From contig JAMPXJ010000013.1 in NCBI GenBank assembly GCA_023701205.1, positions 43,251 to 107,250 on the forward strand: a stretch of 64,000 bases of DNA. Direction: 5' to 3'. Below the pieces are notes generated by a model, which was given only the letters and a program-made list of their open reading frames with translations, had not been told where the DNA came from and made no database searches. Below are positions 1-8,025 of the stretch, piece by piece (position 1 is the first letter of the stretch; every line of letters starts with the position of its first letter). The stretch comes from Oligoflexia bacterium. GTDB taxonomy: Bacteria > Bdellovibrionota > UBA1018. The position numbers and the translations under genes are program-made.

Positions 1-1
1 A

Positions 2-334
2 GCCGAGAAGCAGTGCCGACAGGCGTTCGCTTTCCTGCGGCGGATCAGCTCGCTCATTCTCGAGAACGGCAACCTCTCCGAAGTTTCGCTTTTGAAAAGC
101 CACGAGCTGCGCGTCGTCTGCCGCAGCAAGGTCGGGGGCGTTCTCGCAGACCCGCCCGTGTCGGACCAGACCACCATTCCTGATCCGGCCGACCTCAAGC
201 TCGAGCTCGTCGTTCGCGACGCGAGCTCGGCGGCTGTCTCGGGCGAGAGCTCCGCTATCGAAATGACGGCGAAGCTTACCCAGGCTCCCGAATGCCGCAC
301 GGACACACTCGAGCTGCAGCTGGTTCGGGAGTAG
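2..334 (+). CDS. C-terminal part of an unknown protein (5' end outside window)
   Basis: The reading frame is open from the first bases of the window to the TAG at 332-334, giving about 110 residues of a longer protein. The first in-frame start-like codon is a TTG at 92, but the codons before it are equally open, so I treat the gene as truncated by the window edge. The visible part is mixed charged and hydrophilic with two cysteines near its ends and no recognisable motif or membrane segment. It ends 9 bases before the methyltransferase-like gene and may be co-transcribed with it. Function unknown. Confidence 0.5.
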   Translation, partial: AEKQCRQAFAFLRRISSLILENGNLSEVSLLKSHELRVVCRSKVGGVLADPPVSDQTTIPDPADLKLELVVRDASSAAVSGESSAIEMTAKLTQAPECRTDTLELQLVRE

Positions 335-343
335 GCTAGAGGA

Positions 344-1120
344 ATGGGCCTTTTTTCCGACCCCCTGAACGCGCTTTCCTTCACGCTCAGGGATCGTTTC
401 TGGGGCCGCCTCCGGCTTCGGAGGAAAAGTCCCGTACCGAGAGTCGATGAAACCATCCGGCGCGAGCGCGAGTTTTACTCGCTTCTTCTCACGCGCGCCT
501 TTCCTCTCCCGTTTACTCCGAAGCCCGGACTCTGGGTGGATGTCGGCTGCCGCAACTGGTCCTACGCCCCGGCCCTGGCGCAGTTCTTTCCGGGCGCTGC
601 GTTGCTCGGAGTGGAGCTCGATGGCCGCCGCCGCTATTGGAATCTCCATCGCAGGATGGATCTCGCCCAGGCCTTCGCGCGCGAGTGTCGGCTCCCGGGA
701 ACGGGCGGGGGCGCCGGCGCAGAATGCTTTTTCGGGGACTTTCGCAAGCTCTCATCGCTGCCGCGGTTGCCCGAAGGGAACGCCCCCGTCCTTTTCAGTT
801 TCTTTTATCCCTTTGTCTCTCCTGATCCATGTCATGGGTGGGGACTTCCCGCGAAGTTCGCTGACTGGGCCGCGCTGCTCAAGCATGGCAGGGCGCTAGC
901 CCGAACGGCCTCCCGACCGGCACTCTTCCTGAGCGTTCATCAGGGGGAGTGGGAGGCCGAAATCGCACGCACCACCCTGGCACGCTTGAAGATGCCTTCA
1001 AGAGAACTCCGCGTGCACGCCAAGGAGTTTCAGGGCCTCTGGCCTTCGCCCCACGACGCGTATCTTTTTACCGCCGCTTTTCCGGCGCAATCGAAGCTCC
1101 CGCCAGGTGCGTCAGCTTGA
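344..1120 (+). CDS. SAM-dependent methyltransferase-like protein
   Basis: 258 residues. Residues about 63-75 read LWVDVGCRNWSYA, followed by an acidic residue at the end of the next strand (GVELDGRRRYWN). This resembles motif I and the strand-2 acidic loop of Rossmann-type SAM methyltransferases. A later acidic strand (CFFGDFRKL) could be motif II/III. The usual GxGxG is degenerate (DVGCRN), so activity is uncertain. There is no signal peptide; the protein should be cytoplasmic. The ATG lies 9 bases after the previous stop. Substrate unknown. Confidence 0.6.
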   Translation: MGLFSDPLNALSFTLRDRFWGRLRLRRKSPVPRVDETIRREREFYSLLLTRAFPLPFTPKPGLWVDVGCRNWSYAPALAQFFPGAALLGVELDGRRRYWNLHRRMDLAQAFARECRLPGTGGGAGAECFFGDFRKLSSLPRLPEGNAPVLFSFFYPFVSPDPCHGWGLPAKFADWAALLKHGRALARTASRPALFLSVHQGEWEAEIARTTLARLKMPSRELRVHAKEFQGLWPSPHDAYLFTAAFPAQSKLPPGASA

Positions 1121-1558
1121 CGCAGAATTCATGCGCGGAGCGACAGAACTTTTTTTGAACTTGCCGCAACTCGCCATGCCGCTTCTTGAGCTTCGAGGCG
1201 GTTATTTTAATAACTCGTTGAAAACCCGAACCTTTTTCAGACAGAATGGGCGTGCCCCTCTGATTTATACATAAATCGTATTTAGTGAGCTGCGCGTAAA
1301 GTTCCGGAATCTGCACCGCTTTTTTTCTCTTTTGCTTCTGCTTGCAGTTTCGAACATCGCCTGTACTCTCTAGCGGTCCGCATCGCGCACAAGATGTAGC
1401 GCAAGAGGACCTCCGAATGGCATCGCACCCACAATATCTAGTGGGTCCGGGCTCCAGCTGGAGTTGAAGAAGTTGATCGAAGCGTTGTCGAAGAAGTTGA
1501 GTGGAAGACGAAGTGGGAGTTGCGGAGCAACACCGCAATCCAGGGGTCCGGGGGGGCC
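1121..1558. other. Intergenic region upstream of the phospholipase D-like gene
   Basis: About 440 bases with no convincing gene. The segment is more AT-rich than its surroundings (T- and A-runs around 1148-1300) and ends in a purine-rich stretch with GAAGAAGTTGA repeated at about 1465 and 1490. It probably holds the promoter and leader of the downstream gene, but I could not fix -35/-10 boxes. Confidence 0.4.
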
Positions 1559-3340
1559 ATGAGGCATATCAGGAAAGAAGCGCAGGCGAGAAGGCATGTT
1601 CGGTATCGATTTTTTGTCCCGATTCTCTCCGGAATGGCAGTCCTGCTTTCCGGAGCGCCGGCCTACTCGATTCCCGTGACAGTCGGCCAGGCTCCGGAAA
1701 CCTCGCTAGCGCTCTCACTCTCCGCGATTCGAAGCGCCCGCGAGTCGCTGCTCGTGAACATTTACGAGTTCAGCAACCCGGAGATCGCCGATGCCGTTCA
1801 GGCAAAGATCCTCGAAGGCGTTCATGTGGAAATCCTGCAGGAAGGTCAGCCCGTCGGCGGAGTCTCCGCCGCTGCGCGCGGAATCCAGACGCAGTTGCTC
1901 TCAGCGATGCAGCGGATGCGCAATAACGATCGCTACGTCGAAATGAGCGCCGCCAAACGCGCGCTCCGCCGCTTCCGCTACGATCACGCGAAATACCTCG
2001 TCGTCGACGGCAAGTCGCTTCTGATCAGCTCCGAAAACTACTCGCCCAACGGCCACCCCGTGGCCGGCTCCAGCGGCAATCGCGGATGGGAAACCTTCAT
2101 CCACGATTCCGCGCTCGCGGCGAAGTTCACCCGGATGTTCCGCTCGGACTCCGACCCTGCGCAGCCCGACATCCAGCCGCTCGCGCAGGCCGAAACGGCC
2201 GCACTCTGTGATCGCGCGAGCCTGTTCTGCCTTTCGCCGCGCTTTGTTTCCGGTCTGGGCTTCGCCGCGACCGGCGCGATCCCTCTGCCTGCCTCGAGCA
2301 CAGGGGAGGAGCCCGAGCTTCCGGTTTTGGATGCCCGGCGCGCGGATCCCATCAGCTCGCCCGAGACCAGCCTGACCGGCCTGGTTCGGCTCCTCGATTC
2401 AGCCCAGCGCCGCATCGACGTGCAGCAGCTCACGTTTTCGACGGACTGGAAGAAAGCGGATTCGACCTCGCCGCTGCTCGAGGCGCTTTTCCGCGCGGCC
2501 GAAAGGGGCGTCACGGTACGCATCCTCGTCAATGACGATTCGGCGTTCCTGCCCCCCGGATATAGCCGTTTCACGAAAGTGCACCAGATGATCGCGTCTC
2601 TCAACAAGCTGGCGAGAGAGCGCAAGCTCCCGCTCTCCGGGCGAGTGGCAAACCTCGAGGTGATGGGTGTCACGATCATCCATAACAAAGGCGTGCTCGT
2701 GGATGACGACAAGACCCTCATCAGCTCCATCAACTGGAACGAGAACTCGGTCATGAACAACCGCGAAGCGGCGGTAGTTCTCACGAGCCGTGACATCAAT
2801 GCCCATTACTCGTTCCTTTTCGAAAAAGACTGGGACAATAGCCGCAAACCCAGCTGGAAAAAGGATTCCCGTCCGGCGCAAGATGCCCGGCAACAGGCGG
2901 TCTCAACTCTCGAAGCCCCCCTGGAAGAGGATGGCTTCTGCCCGGCAACGCTTGGCGTCACCGCCGAAGTAGGGGAACTCGATCTCACGACCTCGGACCG
3001 GAGTTTCCAGACGCTAGCCAACAGCGTCATTCAGGGAACCTTCGTCCGTTCGAAGCACTCCGAAAAGGAATGCCTCCTGATCGAACGTAAGTTCAGCGAA
3101 GCCCTCAACAATCGCCCCGAAGAGCGCTCTTTCATGCAGATCCGCAAGACGGCAAAAGGTTCGCTTTCCCTGGAGCTTGCAGGCTATACGGTGCGGCACA
3201 AGCTTTTCTCGATCCGCTCGACCCAGAGACCCAGCGTCGCTGAAGGGCTGCGGGGCCAGTTCAACGCGTCCGTTTACGACAATTCCGGCCAATCGCCCAA
3301 GCGCATCGGCCGGGCCAAATTCATCCTGCAGGAGCCCTGA
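1559..3340 (+). CDS. Secreted phospholipase D-family protein
   Basis: About 593 residues from the ATG at 1559; a TTG at 1520 is an upstream alternative. A positively charged start followed by a hydrophobic stretch ending GAPAYS is a signal peptide, so the protein is exported. Two phospholipase D catalytic repeats are visible: [20 protein letters not shown] near residue 143 and [20 protein letters not shown] near residue 376, each with the His, Lys and Asp of the HKD motif. Two HKD motifs in one chain is the layout of phospholipase D and cardiolipin-synthase-like enzymes, which cleave or exchange phosphodiester bonds. A C-terminal domain of about 150 residues is unrecognised. Its TGA shares one base with the ppa start (TGATG), so the two are probably co-translated. 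Confidence 0.85.
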   Translation: MRHIRKEAQARRHVRYRFFVPILSGMAVLLSGAPAYSIPVTVGQAPETSLALSLSAIRSARESLLVNIYEFSNPEIADAVQAKILEGVHVEILQEGQPVGGVSAAARGIQTQLLSAMQRMRNNDRYVEMSAAKRALRRFRYDHAKYLVVDGKSLLISSENYSPNGHPVAGSSGNRGWETFIHDSALAAKFTRMFRSDSDPAQPDIQPLAQAETAALCDRASLFCLSPRFVSGLGFAATGAIPLPASSTGEEPELPVLDARRADPISSPETSLTGLVRLLDSAQRRIDVQQLTFSTDWKKADSTSPLLEALFRAAERGVTVRILVNDDSAFLPPGYSRFTKVHQMIASLNKLARERKLPLSGRVANLEVMGVTIIHNKGVLVDDDKTLISSINWNENSVMNNREAAVVLTSRDINAHYSFLFEKDWDNSRKPSWKKDSRPAQDARQQAVSTLEAPLEEDGFCPATLGVTAEVGELDLTTSDRSFQTLANSVIQGTFVRSKHSEKECLLIERKFSEALNNRPEERSFMQIRKTAKGSLSLELAGYTVRHKLFSIRSTQRPSVAEGLRGQFNASVYDNSGQSPKRIGRAKFILQEP

Positions 3341-3882
3341 TGCATCCTTGGCATGACGTCGAACTCGGCACCCAGGCTCCCAGACTACTTCCGGCCTTGA
3401 TCGAGGTTCCCAAGGGCTCCAAGAACAAGTACGAGCTCGACAAGAAGAGCGGCCTGATCCGGGTGGATCGCGTGCTCTTCAGCTCGGTTCATTATCCGGC
3501 GAACTACGGCTTCATCCCGCGGACGTATTGCGAGGATCACGATCCACTGGACATCCTGGTCCTGGGCCAGGAACCCGTCGTGCCGCTCACGATCATGATC
3601 GCCAAGCCGATCGGCGTCATGCGGATGCTCGATCAGGGCGAGGCCGACGACAAGGTCATCGCGGTTCACGCCAATGATCCGGAGTACGCCGATTACAGTT
3701 CGATCGATGAGCTGCCGGCGCATCGGCTGACCGAGCTCAAGCGTTTCTTCGAGGACTACAAGATCCTCGAGAACAAAGCTGTCGTCGTGGAGAAGTTCTC
3801 GGGTCCGGACGAAGCGTTCCGGATCATCAACGAAGCCCTGGCGCTCTATCAGAAGAACGAAAAGCAGCTCAGGAAGGGCTGA
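3340..3882 (+). CDS. ppa: Inorganic pyrophosphatase (family I)
   Basis: 180 residues, the usual bacterial length. The enzyme hydrolyses pyrophosphate to two phosphates in the cytoplasm, pulling biosynthetic reactions forward. Visible family I features are [12 protein letters not shown] near residues 20-33 (substrate and metal ligands), [10 protein letters not shown], and the metal-binding DHDPLDILV signature near residue 66. The start overlaps the phospholipase stop. The gene is the last one before the dif-like site and provirus; an imperfect hairpin follows at 3904-3939. Confidence 0.95.
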   Translation: MHPWHDVELGTQAPRLLPALIEVPKGSKNKYELDKKSGLIRVDRVLFSSVHYPANYGFIPRTYCEDHDPLDILVLGQEPVVPLTIMIAKPIGVMRMLDQGEADDKVIAVHANDPEYADYSSIDELPAHRLTELKRFFEDYKILENKAVVVEKFSGPDEAFRIINEALALYQKNEKQLRKG

Positions 3883-3903
3883 GCTGCGAGCCTGGAGGAG
3901 ACC

Positions 3904-3939
3904 CCAGATGCCCCTGTATTGCTCAATACGGAGATCTGG
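3904..3939. terminator. Imperfect hairpin downstream of ppa
   Basis: CCAGAT pairs with ATCTGG as the outer stem and GTATTG with CAATAC as the inner stem, with an unpaired bulge between them. No T-run follows on either strand, so it may be a weak terminator for ppa or a structure attached to the dif-like site beside it. The inner part also lies in the host-derived end of the 142-residue provirus gene. Confidence 0.4.
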
Positions 3940-4351
3940 TTGACATAATATTTCTTATCGGACCCGAAACTACAACGACGCGGTTGCTTTCAACCTCGAT
4001 GCTATCGGCTCGGAGTCCGAGGTAATCATGCGCCACCATTAGCTCAAAGTCAGTCACCACGTGCCAGTAAAATCGCCTTATGATAGCGAAATCATTTGGC
4101 GTTTTTGTTCTAACCAGCTCATCCCAGGTTTTATTGCCAGGATTTCCGCACTTGCTCCGAATCTCCCTGAGCCAGTCTGCCCGCCGCCGGGCCAACAAAG
4201 CTTCATTTCCTGGCGTGGTTAAATTTTGTTCAGAGTTCATTTCGACGTAGAGGCGACGCTCGTAGGTTCCAGCCGGCTCGTAGAAATGCTGCGCGCGGCT
4301 CAATATTGCATCGAAAATGCTTTTAACGTTATCCGGAACTTCTTTGTCCAT
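3923..4351 (-). CDS. Provirus protein of unknown function, C-terminus formed by host DNA
   Basis: 142 residues from the ATG at 4351, which is preceded by GAGGAAAAC at good spacing; it overlaps the end of the wHTH gene by 23 bases. The protein is polar and basic (ARRRADWLREIR) without signal peptide or membrane span, and I recognise no family. The last 13 codons cross the attL site, so the final residues (after GPIRN) and the stop come from the host chromosome. In a circular genome the frame would run through attP, without a stop, into the 183-residue gene at 14568-15119. Confidence 0.7.
   Translation of the reverse strand: MDKEVPDNVKSIFDAILSRAQHFYEPAGTYERRLYVEMNSEQNLTTPGNEALLARRRADWLREIRSKCGNPGNKTWDELVRTKTPNDFAIIRRFYWHVVTDFELMVAHDYLGLRADSIEVESNRVVVVSGPIRNIMSTRSPY
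3938..3965 (-). other. attL, dif-like XerC/XerD site
   Basis: Read on the minus strand the site is GGGTCCGATAA, then the 6-base centre GAAATA, then TTATGTCAACC. The last arm matches the E. coli dif XerD arm TTATGTTAAAT at 8 of 11 positions. The first ends in ATAA like the XerC arm. The 15 bases at 3949-3963 are repeated exactly at 15179-15193. The XerD-like arm (3938-3948) is on the host side and the other arm (3955-3965) on the provirus side. Confidence 0.75.
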
Positions 4352-5216
4352 TTTTGTTTTCCTCTTCGGACACACCGAGACTAGCTAGATCGACGCCCGA
4401 CCTCTTCGATATCCGCTCAAGTGCCTCACGTGCGCTCACGTCAAGTGCTCCTAGCATAGACTGCTGCGCCGCGCCATCCCCCTCCTTACCAGCGGATTTC
4501 TGATTTTCGGTTTCTGCATAAGAATACATTCTAGGATTTAAATCTTCTACCGGTCCACTAGTTGGTCCACGACCTTGTGGATAACTCATAAAATCCATTT
4601 GTAATTGATTAGTTAGCCTAGTTTTTAATTGGTCCCTTGTGCAGACCAAGTCGGTCCAGTCCTGTTTAAGAGATGGCGTATTTTCCCAATTCTTCTGCGC
4701 CATTATCTTATTTATTGATCGGTCCAGGCGGGCAATTCTGCGTTGGATCAACTGACTGATATCGTCCGGATCGCTCACGTGGAATAAGATGCCGCCACCC
4801 TCGCCGCTGGCCTTCTTCAGAATTCGAATCACTCGCTTCTGCACTAGGGATTTCAACGTTCGGTGAAGCGTTGTCTTTGGCAGACCGACTCGAATAGCCA
4901 GCTCCCTTTCAGAGATCACGACCTGACGCGGATCGAGCGCGAAGGGAAAGCCCTTCCATTGGACCACGCGCGCCTTTGATTTCGAATGGCGCCGGCACCG
5001 AAGCGCCAGCTCAAGCTGCACAATGCGCTCGCGTGGCGTCAGTAGCTCAACAATGGCGTCGTAAATTTTGATGTAGCTCCATATCCGGCCGTCCTTTCCG
5101 AATACAGATTGATGCTCCCCCACGCCTTCCCCTAGCGCACGAAAGCACTCCCTCCCCCGTTTCCTTAGCGAGGAGTGGAGAGGGAGGGAGGCTTTCGGCA
5201 GTTGAGACAACTGCAA
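4329..5216 (-). CDS. Winged-helix DNA-binding protein, candidate provirus replication initiator or regulator
   Basis: Up to 295 residues. Residues about 97-135 (VISERELAIRVGLPKTTLHR and following) have the pattern of a winged helix-turn-helix, with a recognition helix around GLPKTTLHRTLKSL. A helical, charged region and a low-complexity tail follow. The ATG at 5216 places a 13-bp inverted-repeat arm (5162-5174) inside the gene; a GTG at 5123 after AGGGGAAGG is a plausible later start. It faces a divergent gene across a 117-base gap, as replication initiators and phage switch regulators often do. No rolling-circle (HUH) or helicase motif is visible. Initiator is an inference; DNA binding is better supported. 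Confidence 0.65.
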   Translation of the reverse strand: MQLSQLPKASLPLHSSLRKRGRECFRALGEGVGEHQSVFGKDGRIWSYIKIYDAIVELLTPRERIVQLELALRCRRHSKSKARVVQWKGFPFALDPRQVVISERELAIRVGLPKTTLHRTLKSLVQKRVIRILKKASGEGGGILFHVSDPDDISQLIQRRIARLDRSINKIMAQKNWENTPSLKQDWTDLVCTRDQLKTRLTNQLQMDFMSYPQGRGPTSGPVEDLNPRMYSYAETENQKSAGKEGDGAAQQSMLGALDVSAREALERISKRSGVDLASLGVSEEENKNGQRSSG

Positions 5217-5243
5217 AACTTTTTCGGGTATCCTCGCTAAGGA
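5162..5243. repeat. 13-bp inverted repeat pair at the divergent provirus control region
   Basis: TCCTTAGCGAGGA at 5162-5174 is the exact reverse complement of TCCTCGCTAAGGA at 5231-5243, and each arm is itself a short dyad (TCCT...AGGA). The pair brackets the likely start of the wHTH gene and could be its operator, or binding sites of a replication origin. Confidence 0.55.
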
Positions 5244-5333
5244 TGCTGCCTGTCATAACCCGTCAGTCATGCAATTTCAAATGTTTCTTGCAAAGAACAC
5301 TGTTCAGATAGACTTAAGAGACTGGAGGGATCT

Positions 5334-5621
5334 ATGAGAGCTGGTCAAACGATGGATTTTAAAGGCGTGAGCGTCGAGGTTTACAACCCGCACCTTTCGG
5401 CCGTGATTATGAGCAACACGCATCCGCTGGCTCATCTCCAGGCTTTCAACACGCTCCGCATCCGGATTGAGCCCGGCGCTTTCGCGAAACTCCCGCATCT
5501 CCACTATTCAGCCACGTTTGAGGACGGCTCCGCTTGCCCTCCCCTCACCGTCAATTTCGGAAAGGCGAAAGGGAAGGGGATCAAGTCCCCTTCCCAATAT
5601 CGCCACAATGATCACGCCTGA
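5334..5621 (+). CDS. Small provirus protein on the opposite strand
   Basis: 95 residues. The ATG at 5334 has GGAGG six bases upstream. It is the only plus-strand gene of the provirus, divergent from the wHTH gene and convergent with the 121-residue gene, which it overlaps by 10 bases at the 3' end. No motif, signal peptide or membrane span is recognisable; the middle has several His and Leu residues. Its position opposite a DNA-binding protein would suit a regulatory role, but the sequence does not show one. Confidence 0.5.
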   Translation: MRAGQTMDFKGVSVEVYNPHLSAVIMSNTHPLAHLQAFNTLRIRIEPGAFAKLPHLHYSATFEDGSACPPLTVNFGKAKGKGIKSPSQYRHNDHA

Positions 5622-5977
5622 GCTTTCGGGGCCTCTTTCGGAGCGGCGGCGAGCTCGGCCTCCGAAGGGACCTTGCGGCCGTGCTTTCCGGCGAGCGCGA
5701 GCGCGGCGGCTTTCCGCTCATCGTGCTCCTCCGAGGGCGCCACGCGGCCGTCCTTGTGAAGCTTCATGAAGCGGCACCCCTTCGGGATCGGCGAGAGATC
5801 CAGGGCGTCACTCGCGCCGTGCTCCCCCTGGGCGTCGACCCAGTCGCCATTGCCGTTTTTCGAGACGGCGACGCGAAGATTGCCGGCCGAATCATAGGCC
5901 AGGATGCTGGACTCGCTCGAAACGACGCGACCGCCAGGAAACCGATTCATTAGTGCAACGCGGATACTCTTGGACAT
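5612..5977 (-). CDS. Small soluble provirus protein
   Basis: 121 residues from an ATG preceded by AAAGGAGAG at workable spacing. The N-terminal half looks like a compact beta-rich fold (residues 15-45 alternate polar and hydrophobic). The C-terminal third is rich in Ala, Lys, Glu and Pro and probably disordered. No family recognised. It is the last of the late-operon genes before the convergent plus-strand gene, and overlaps the preceding membrane protein by 86 bases in another frame. Confidence 0.6.
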   Translation of the reverse strand: MSKSIRVALMNRFPGGRVVSSESSILAYDSAGNLRVAVSKNGNGDWVDAQGEHGASDALDLSPIPKGCRFMKLHKDGRVAPSEEHDERKAAALALAGKHGRKVPSEAELAAAPKEAPKAQA

Positions 5978-6173
5978 AACTCACTCTCTCCTTTCGCAAT
6001 GATTCGCCAGCGGGATTGCTGGTTACCTGATTGCGCTTTTTACTCGGGCCGAGACTGGCCCGAATCTCTGAAACATTGACCTTAAGCTCCGAGATCTCCC
6101 GGGACACCCAGGCGCACCACATGGGCACCATAACCAGGAGCAGGCGGACGCTTAGGCGCTCGATGAGTTTCAT
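5892..6173 (-). CDS. Small single-span membrane protein of the provirus
   Basis: 93 residues. One hydrophobic segment (residues about 8-23, VRLLLVMVPMWCAWV) follows a short charged start; then a helical region (ISELKVNVSEIRASLG) and a basic tail. The ATG overlaps the TGA of the preceding HExxH gene (ATGA), a sign of translational coupling. The last third overlaps the next gene out of frame. Function unknown; a membrane or lysis-accessory role would fit its place next to the spanin-like and transglycosylase genes. Confidence 0.5.
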   Translation of the reverse strand: MKLIERLSVRLLLVMVPMWCAWVSREISELKVNVSEIRASLGPSKKRNQVTSNPAGESLRKERVSYVQEYPRCTNESVSWRSRRFERVQHPGL

Positions 6174-6553
6174 CTGCCGTGCTCCCCTAGTTTTGCGATG
6201 CCGCGCGCGATCGCGCCCGCTCTGTAGGCGAGGTCCGTTTCGTCAATCCGCCTCGAGGCGGCGTGTTTAAAGCCGCCGGCGTGAAACATCTCATGGATAA
6301 TGCTCCCGACTATCTCCGGGAGCGGCTTTTTCGCCTGTTTTGGGCGGATGATGATTTTCCGGCCGTCGAATACTGCGACCTCTTTGGAGGGCCATGGCTT
6401 CCACCATGGGCGCGCCTCGAGGACGACAGGAAACCAGTCAAAATTAGTGTAGAAGGCCGATGAGTCGGAAAATTTTTCAGCGAGATTCTCGCGAAAGGTT
6501 GGCCAGTAGTAGATATCTCGCGCGAGCGCGATCGCTCGATTCAGTTTTTGCAT
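6170..6553 (-). CDS. HExxH-containing putative metallopeptidase of the provirus
   Basis: 127 residues from the ATG at 6553. The segment IVGSIIHEMFHAGGFKHA carries HEMFH at residues 87-91, the zinc-binding and catalytic motif of gluzincin and metzincin-like peptidases, inside a predicted helix; a third ligand is not certain. It overlaps the preceding lipoprotein gene by 13 bases. No signal peptide. It sits among the lysis-type genes, so peptidoglycan cleavage or capsid maturation are possible jobs. The short length makes it a minimal domain. Confidence 0.6.
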   Translation of the reverse strand: MQKLNRAIALARDIYYWPTFRENLAEKFSDSSAFYTNFDWFPVVLEARPWWKPWPSKEVAVFDGRKIIIRPKQAKKPLPEIVGSIIHEMFHAGGFKHAASRRIDETDLAYRAGAIARGIAKLGEHGR

Positions 6554-6792
6554 GATTTCACCATGTCGAGCAGGAGTCTTGAGTCCTCGGGAGTCAGGCA
6601 AAAATACCCGTCCGCCTGGACGAAAGTCAGGCTTTCAGTGATATTTCCGGCGCGGTCCCGCCGAATCAGCTCGCCGCGCTCCTTCCCGTCCAAAAACCAC
6701 CATTTCACGCGGACCCCGGCGCAGGAGCTAAGACACATCGTCCATGCCAGAGAAGTCACCACGACTATTTTTAGCGCGCTCCACTGCCTCAT
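6541..6792 (-). CDS. Lipoprotein, o-spanin-like
   Basis: 83 residues from the ATG at 6792, chosen because GGAGGAGAC lies just upstream. The start (MRQWSALKIVVVTSLAW) plus LSSC is a lipoprotein signal peptide with Cys near residue 23. It overlaps the 59-residue inner-membrane gene by 65 bases in another frame. An inner-membrane coiled protein with an embedded or overlapping outer-membrane lipoprotein is the classic Rz/Rz1 spanin arrangement, in which the pair fuses inner and outer membranes at lysis. No Pro-rich linker typical of Rz1 is visible, so the assignment rests on topology and gene overlap. Confidence 0.6.
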   Translation of the reverse strand: MRQWSALKIVVVTSLAWTMCLSSCAGVRVKWWFLDGKERGELIRRDRAGNITESLTFVQADGYFCLTPEDSRLLLDMVKSCKN

Positions 6793-6907
6793 GAGTCTCC
6801 TCCAGGTCCTCCCGGCGCTTTTGAATCGGAGACGGCAAAAGCCACGCACCCAGGAGGGCGATGATCAAAGGCGCCGCCGCTTTCAAAAGAGCCAGGAGGA
6901 TTTCCAT
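6728..6907 (-). CDS. Small inner-membrane protein, i-spanin-like
   Basis: 59 residues. The start MEILLALLKAAAPLIIALLG is one membrane helix; RREDLEETHEAVERAKN after it is a charged, coiled-coil-like periplasmic stretch. The ATG directly abuts the TAA of the preceding small membrane gene, and the 3' half overlaps the lipoprotein gene in another frame. Shape and overlap resemble the inner-membrane half of a two-component spanin. It is shorter than typical i-spanins (over 100 residues). Confidence 0.55.
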   Translation of the reverse strand: MEILLALLKAAAPLIIALLGAWLLPSPIQKRREDLEETHEAVERAKNSRGDFSGMDDVS

Positions 6908-7045
6908 TTACTTCACCGCCTCGACTGCCATGGGATCGCCGCAGACCTGAGCCTTGAAATTCTCGATTCCAAGCGCGCCGCCGGCGACCGTGAGCAACAC
7001 CGAAACGACGATGATAATCAGCTTGTTTTTAGTCTCTTTCCCCAT
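6908..7045 (-). CDS. 45-residue single-span membrane protein of the provirus
   Basis: MGKETKNKLI is followed by a hydrophobic helix (IIIVVSVLLTVAGGALGI, residues about 10-28) and a short polar tail with one Cys. Its stop touches the next start (TAAATG). It lies between the transglycosylase and the spanin-like pair, so it may be a small virion membrane protein or a holin-like peptide. A single span of this length is compatible with either. Confidence 0.55.
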   Translation of the reverse strand: MGKETKNKLIIIVVSVLLTVAGGALGIENFKAQVCGDPMAVEAVK

Positions 7046-7066
7046 TTTTCCCCGCTTTCCCTTGGC

Positions 7067-7588
7067 CTAATAGCCAAGCCTTTTTAAGTTCCGCTTAAAC
7101 CGCACCCAATACTCATGGGCATAGCCAGGAGACTGGCCTGCGCGCTCCTGCATCGTGCGGCGCACGCCCTGGTTGTAGGATTTCACGACCCATTCGAGAT
7201 ACCGGAGATCCACGACCTCGAAGCTCGCCATGATGCGCTTGACGAACTTCGCGGCGATGCGCACCGAGATCTCCGGGTTGTTCAGCTCGTCGATTCCGAC
7301 CTGCTCGAAGTCCCGCGCGGTCGGGAGCGTGAGCTGCATGATCCCCCAGCTTTTGCCGTCTTCAGAGGCCAGCCCCTTTTGAACAAGCGGATGCTCGCCG
7401 AGACTCGACTCGTTCATGCAGATTGCCTTGAGCCATTCCGGGGGAACGCCGTATTTCGTGCCGTACTTCTCAAAGAGATCATCGAATCGAGACGAGACGG
7501 GAGACGTGGGTGCGATAACCCCGGTTTTATTGGTCATGAGCAACGCTCCGGCGGCAACGGCCGCAATGATCAGCCCGGCCGGATTCAC
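7067..7588 (-). CDS. Membrane-anchored lytic transglycosylase (SLT family)
   Basis: 173 residues. A hydrophobic N-terminus (residues 5-19) would anchor the protein in a membrane. The SLT domain follows: YGVPPEWLKAICMNESSLGE with catalytic Glu60, then SWGIMQLTLPTA (residues 80-91) and AAKFV, matching the ES, GxMQ and aaxyl motifs of goose-lysozyme-like transglycosylases. It cleaves the MurNAc-GlcNAc bond. In PRD1-type phages a virion-bound transglycosylase (P7) helps genome entry; that is the likely role here. The ATG overlaps the end of the preceding gene. Confidence 0.9.
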   Translation of the reverse strand: MNPAGLIIAAVAAGALLMTNKTGVIAPTSPVSSRFDDLFEKYGTKYGVPPEWLKAICMNESSLGEHPLVQKGLASEDGKSWGIMQLTLPTARDFEQVGIDELNNPEISVRIAAKFVKRIMASFEVVDLRYLEWVVKSYNQGVRRTMQERAGQSPGYAHEYWVRFKRNLKRLGY

Positions 7589-8025
7589 GCGCTCACCTGC
7601 GCATTCTTTCCGGCCTGCCAGAAAAAGACGATGATCCCGACCGCTATAACGGCGGCATAAATCCCAAGTCCCGCTTTGGCGACCTGGACCACGTCCTGGA
7701 CGGTTTCGATTGCAACGTCTTTGGCATCAGTCCAGCGAAAGGAAAGGCGCTCACCTATCAGCGCATTGAAAAAATCCTGATAGTGCGGGAGTCTCCCCTG
7801 CCCGGCCGCCGCGAGGTCCCGCATTGCGGCCTGCACCGTCTCCCAGCGCCTCGACTCCGATTGCTTAATATCGTCAATCGCGGAGCCAAAAACACCGATA
7901 AACGTGGGATGGCGCGTGTCGTAGTACGCCACAACGTCCGCGAACATGAGCCCTTTGAATTGCAGGCCGGCTTGCTGATACCAATACGTGAGCGCCTTGA
8001 GGCCCTGAGCGCGGTTTTCGGTCAC
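7585..8025 (-). CDS. Provirus protein with C-terminal membrane span
   Basis: 146 residues. The first 110 residues are soluble-looking; residues about 118-137 (LGIYAAVIAVGIIVFFWQAG) form a single membrane helix, giving a C-tail-anchored protein. Start and stop overlap both neighbours (ATGA at 8022-8025 and again at 7585-7588), so it is translationally coupled between the spike and the transglycosylase. Probably a virion membrane protein that fixes an outer component. No family recognised. Confidence 0.65.
   Translation of the reverse strand: MTENRAQGLKALTYWYQQAGLQFKGLMFADVVAYYDTRHPTFIGVFGSAIDDIKQSESRRWETVQAAMRDLAAAGQGRLPHYQDFFNALIGERLSFRWTDAKDVAIETVQDVVQVAKAGLGIYAAVIAVGIIVFFWQAGKNAQVSA

Noticed and set aside
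92..334. TTG at 92 as the true start of the first gene
   Set aside because: The frame is open to the window start with protein-like content, so the gene most likely begins outside the window.
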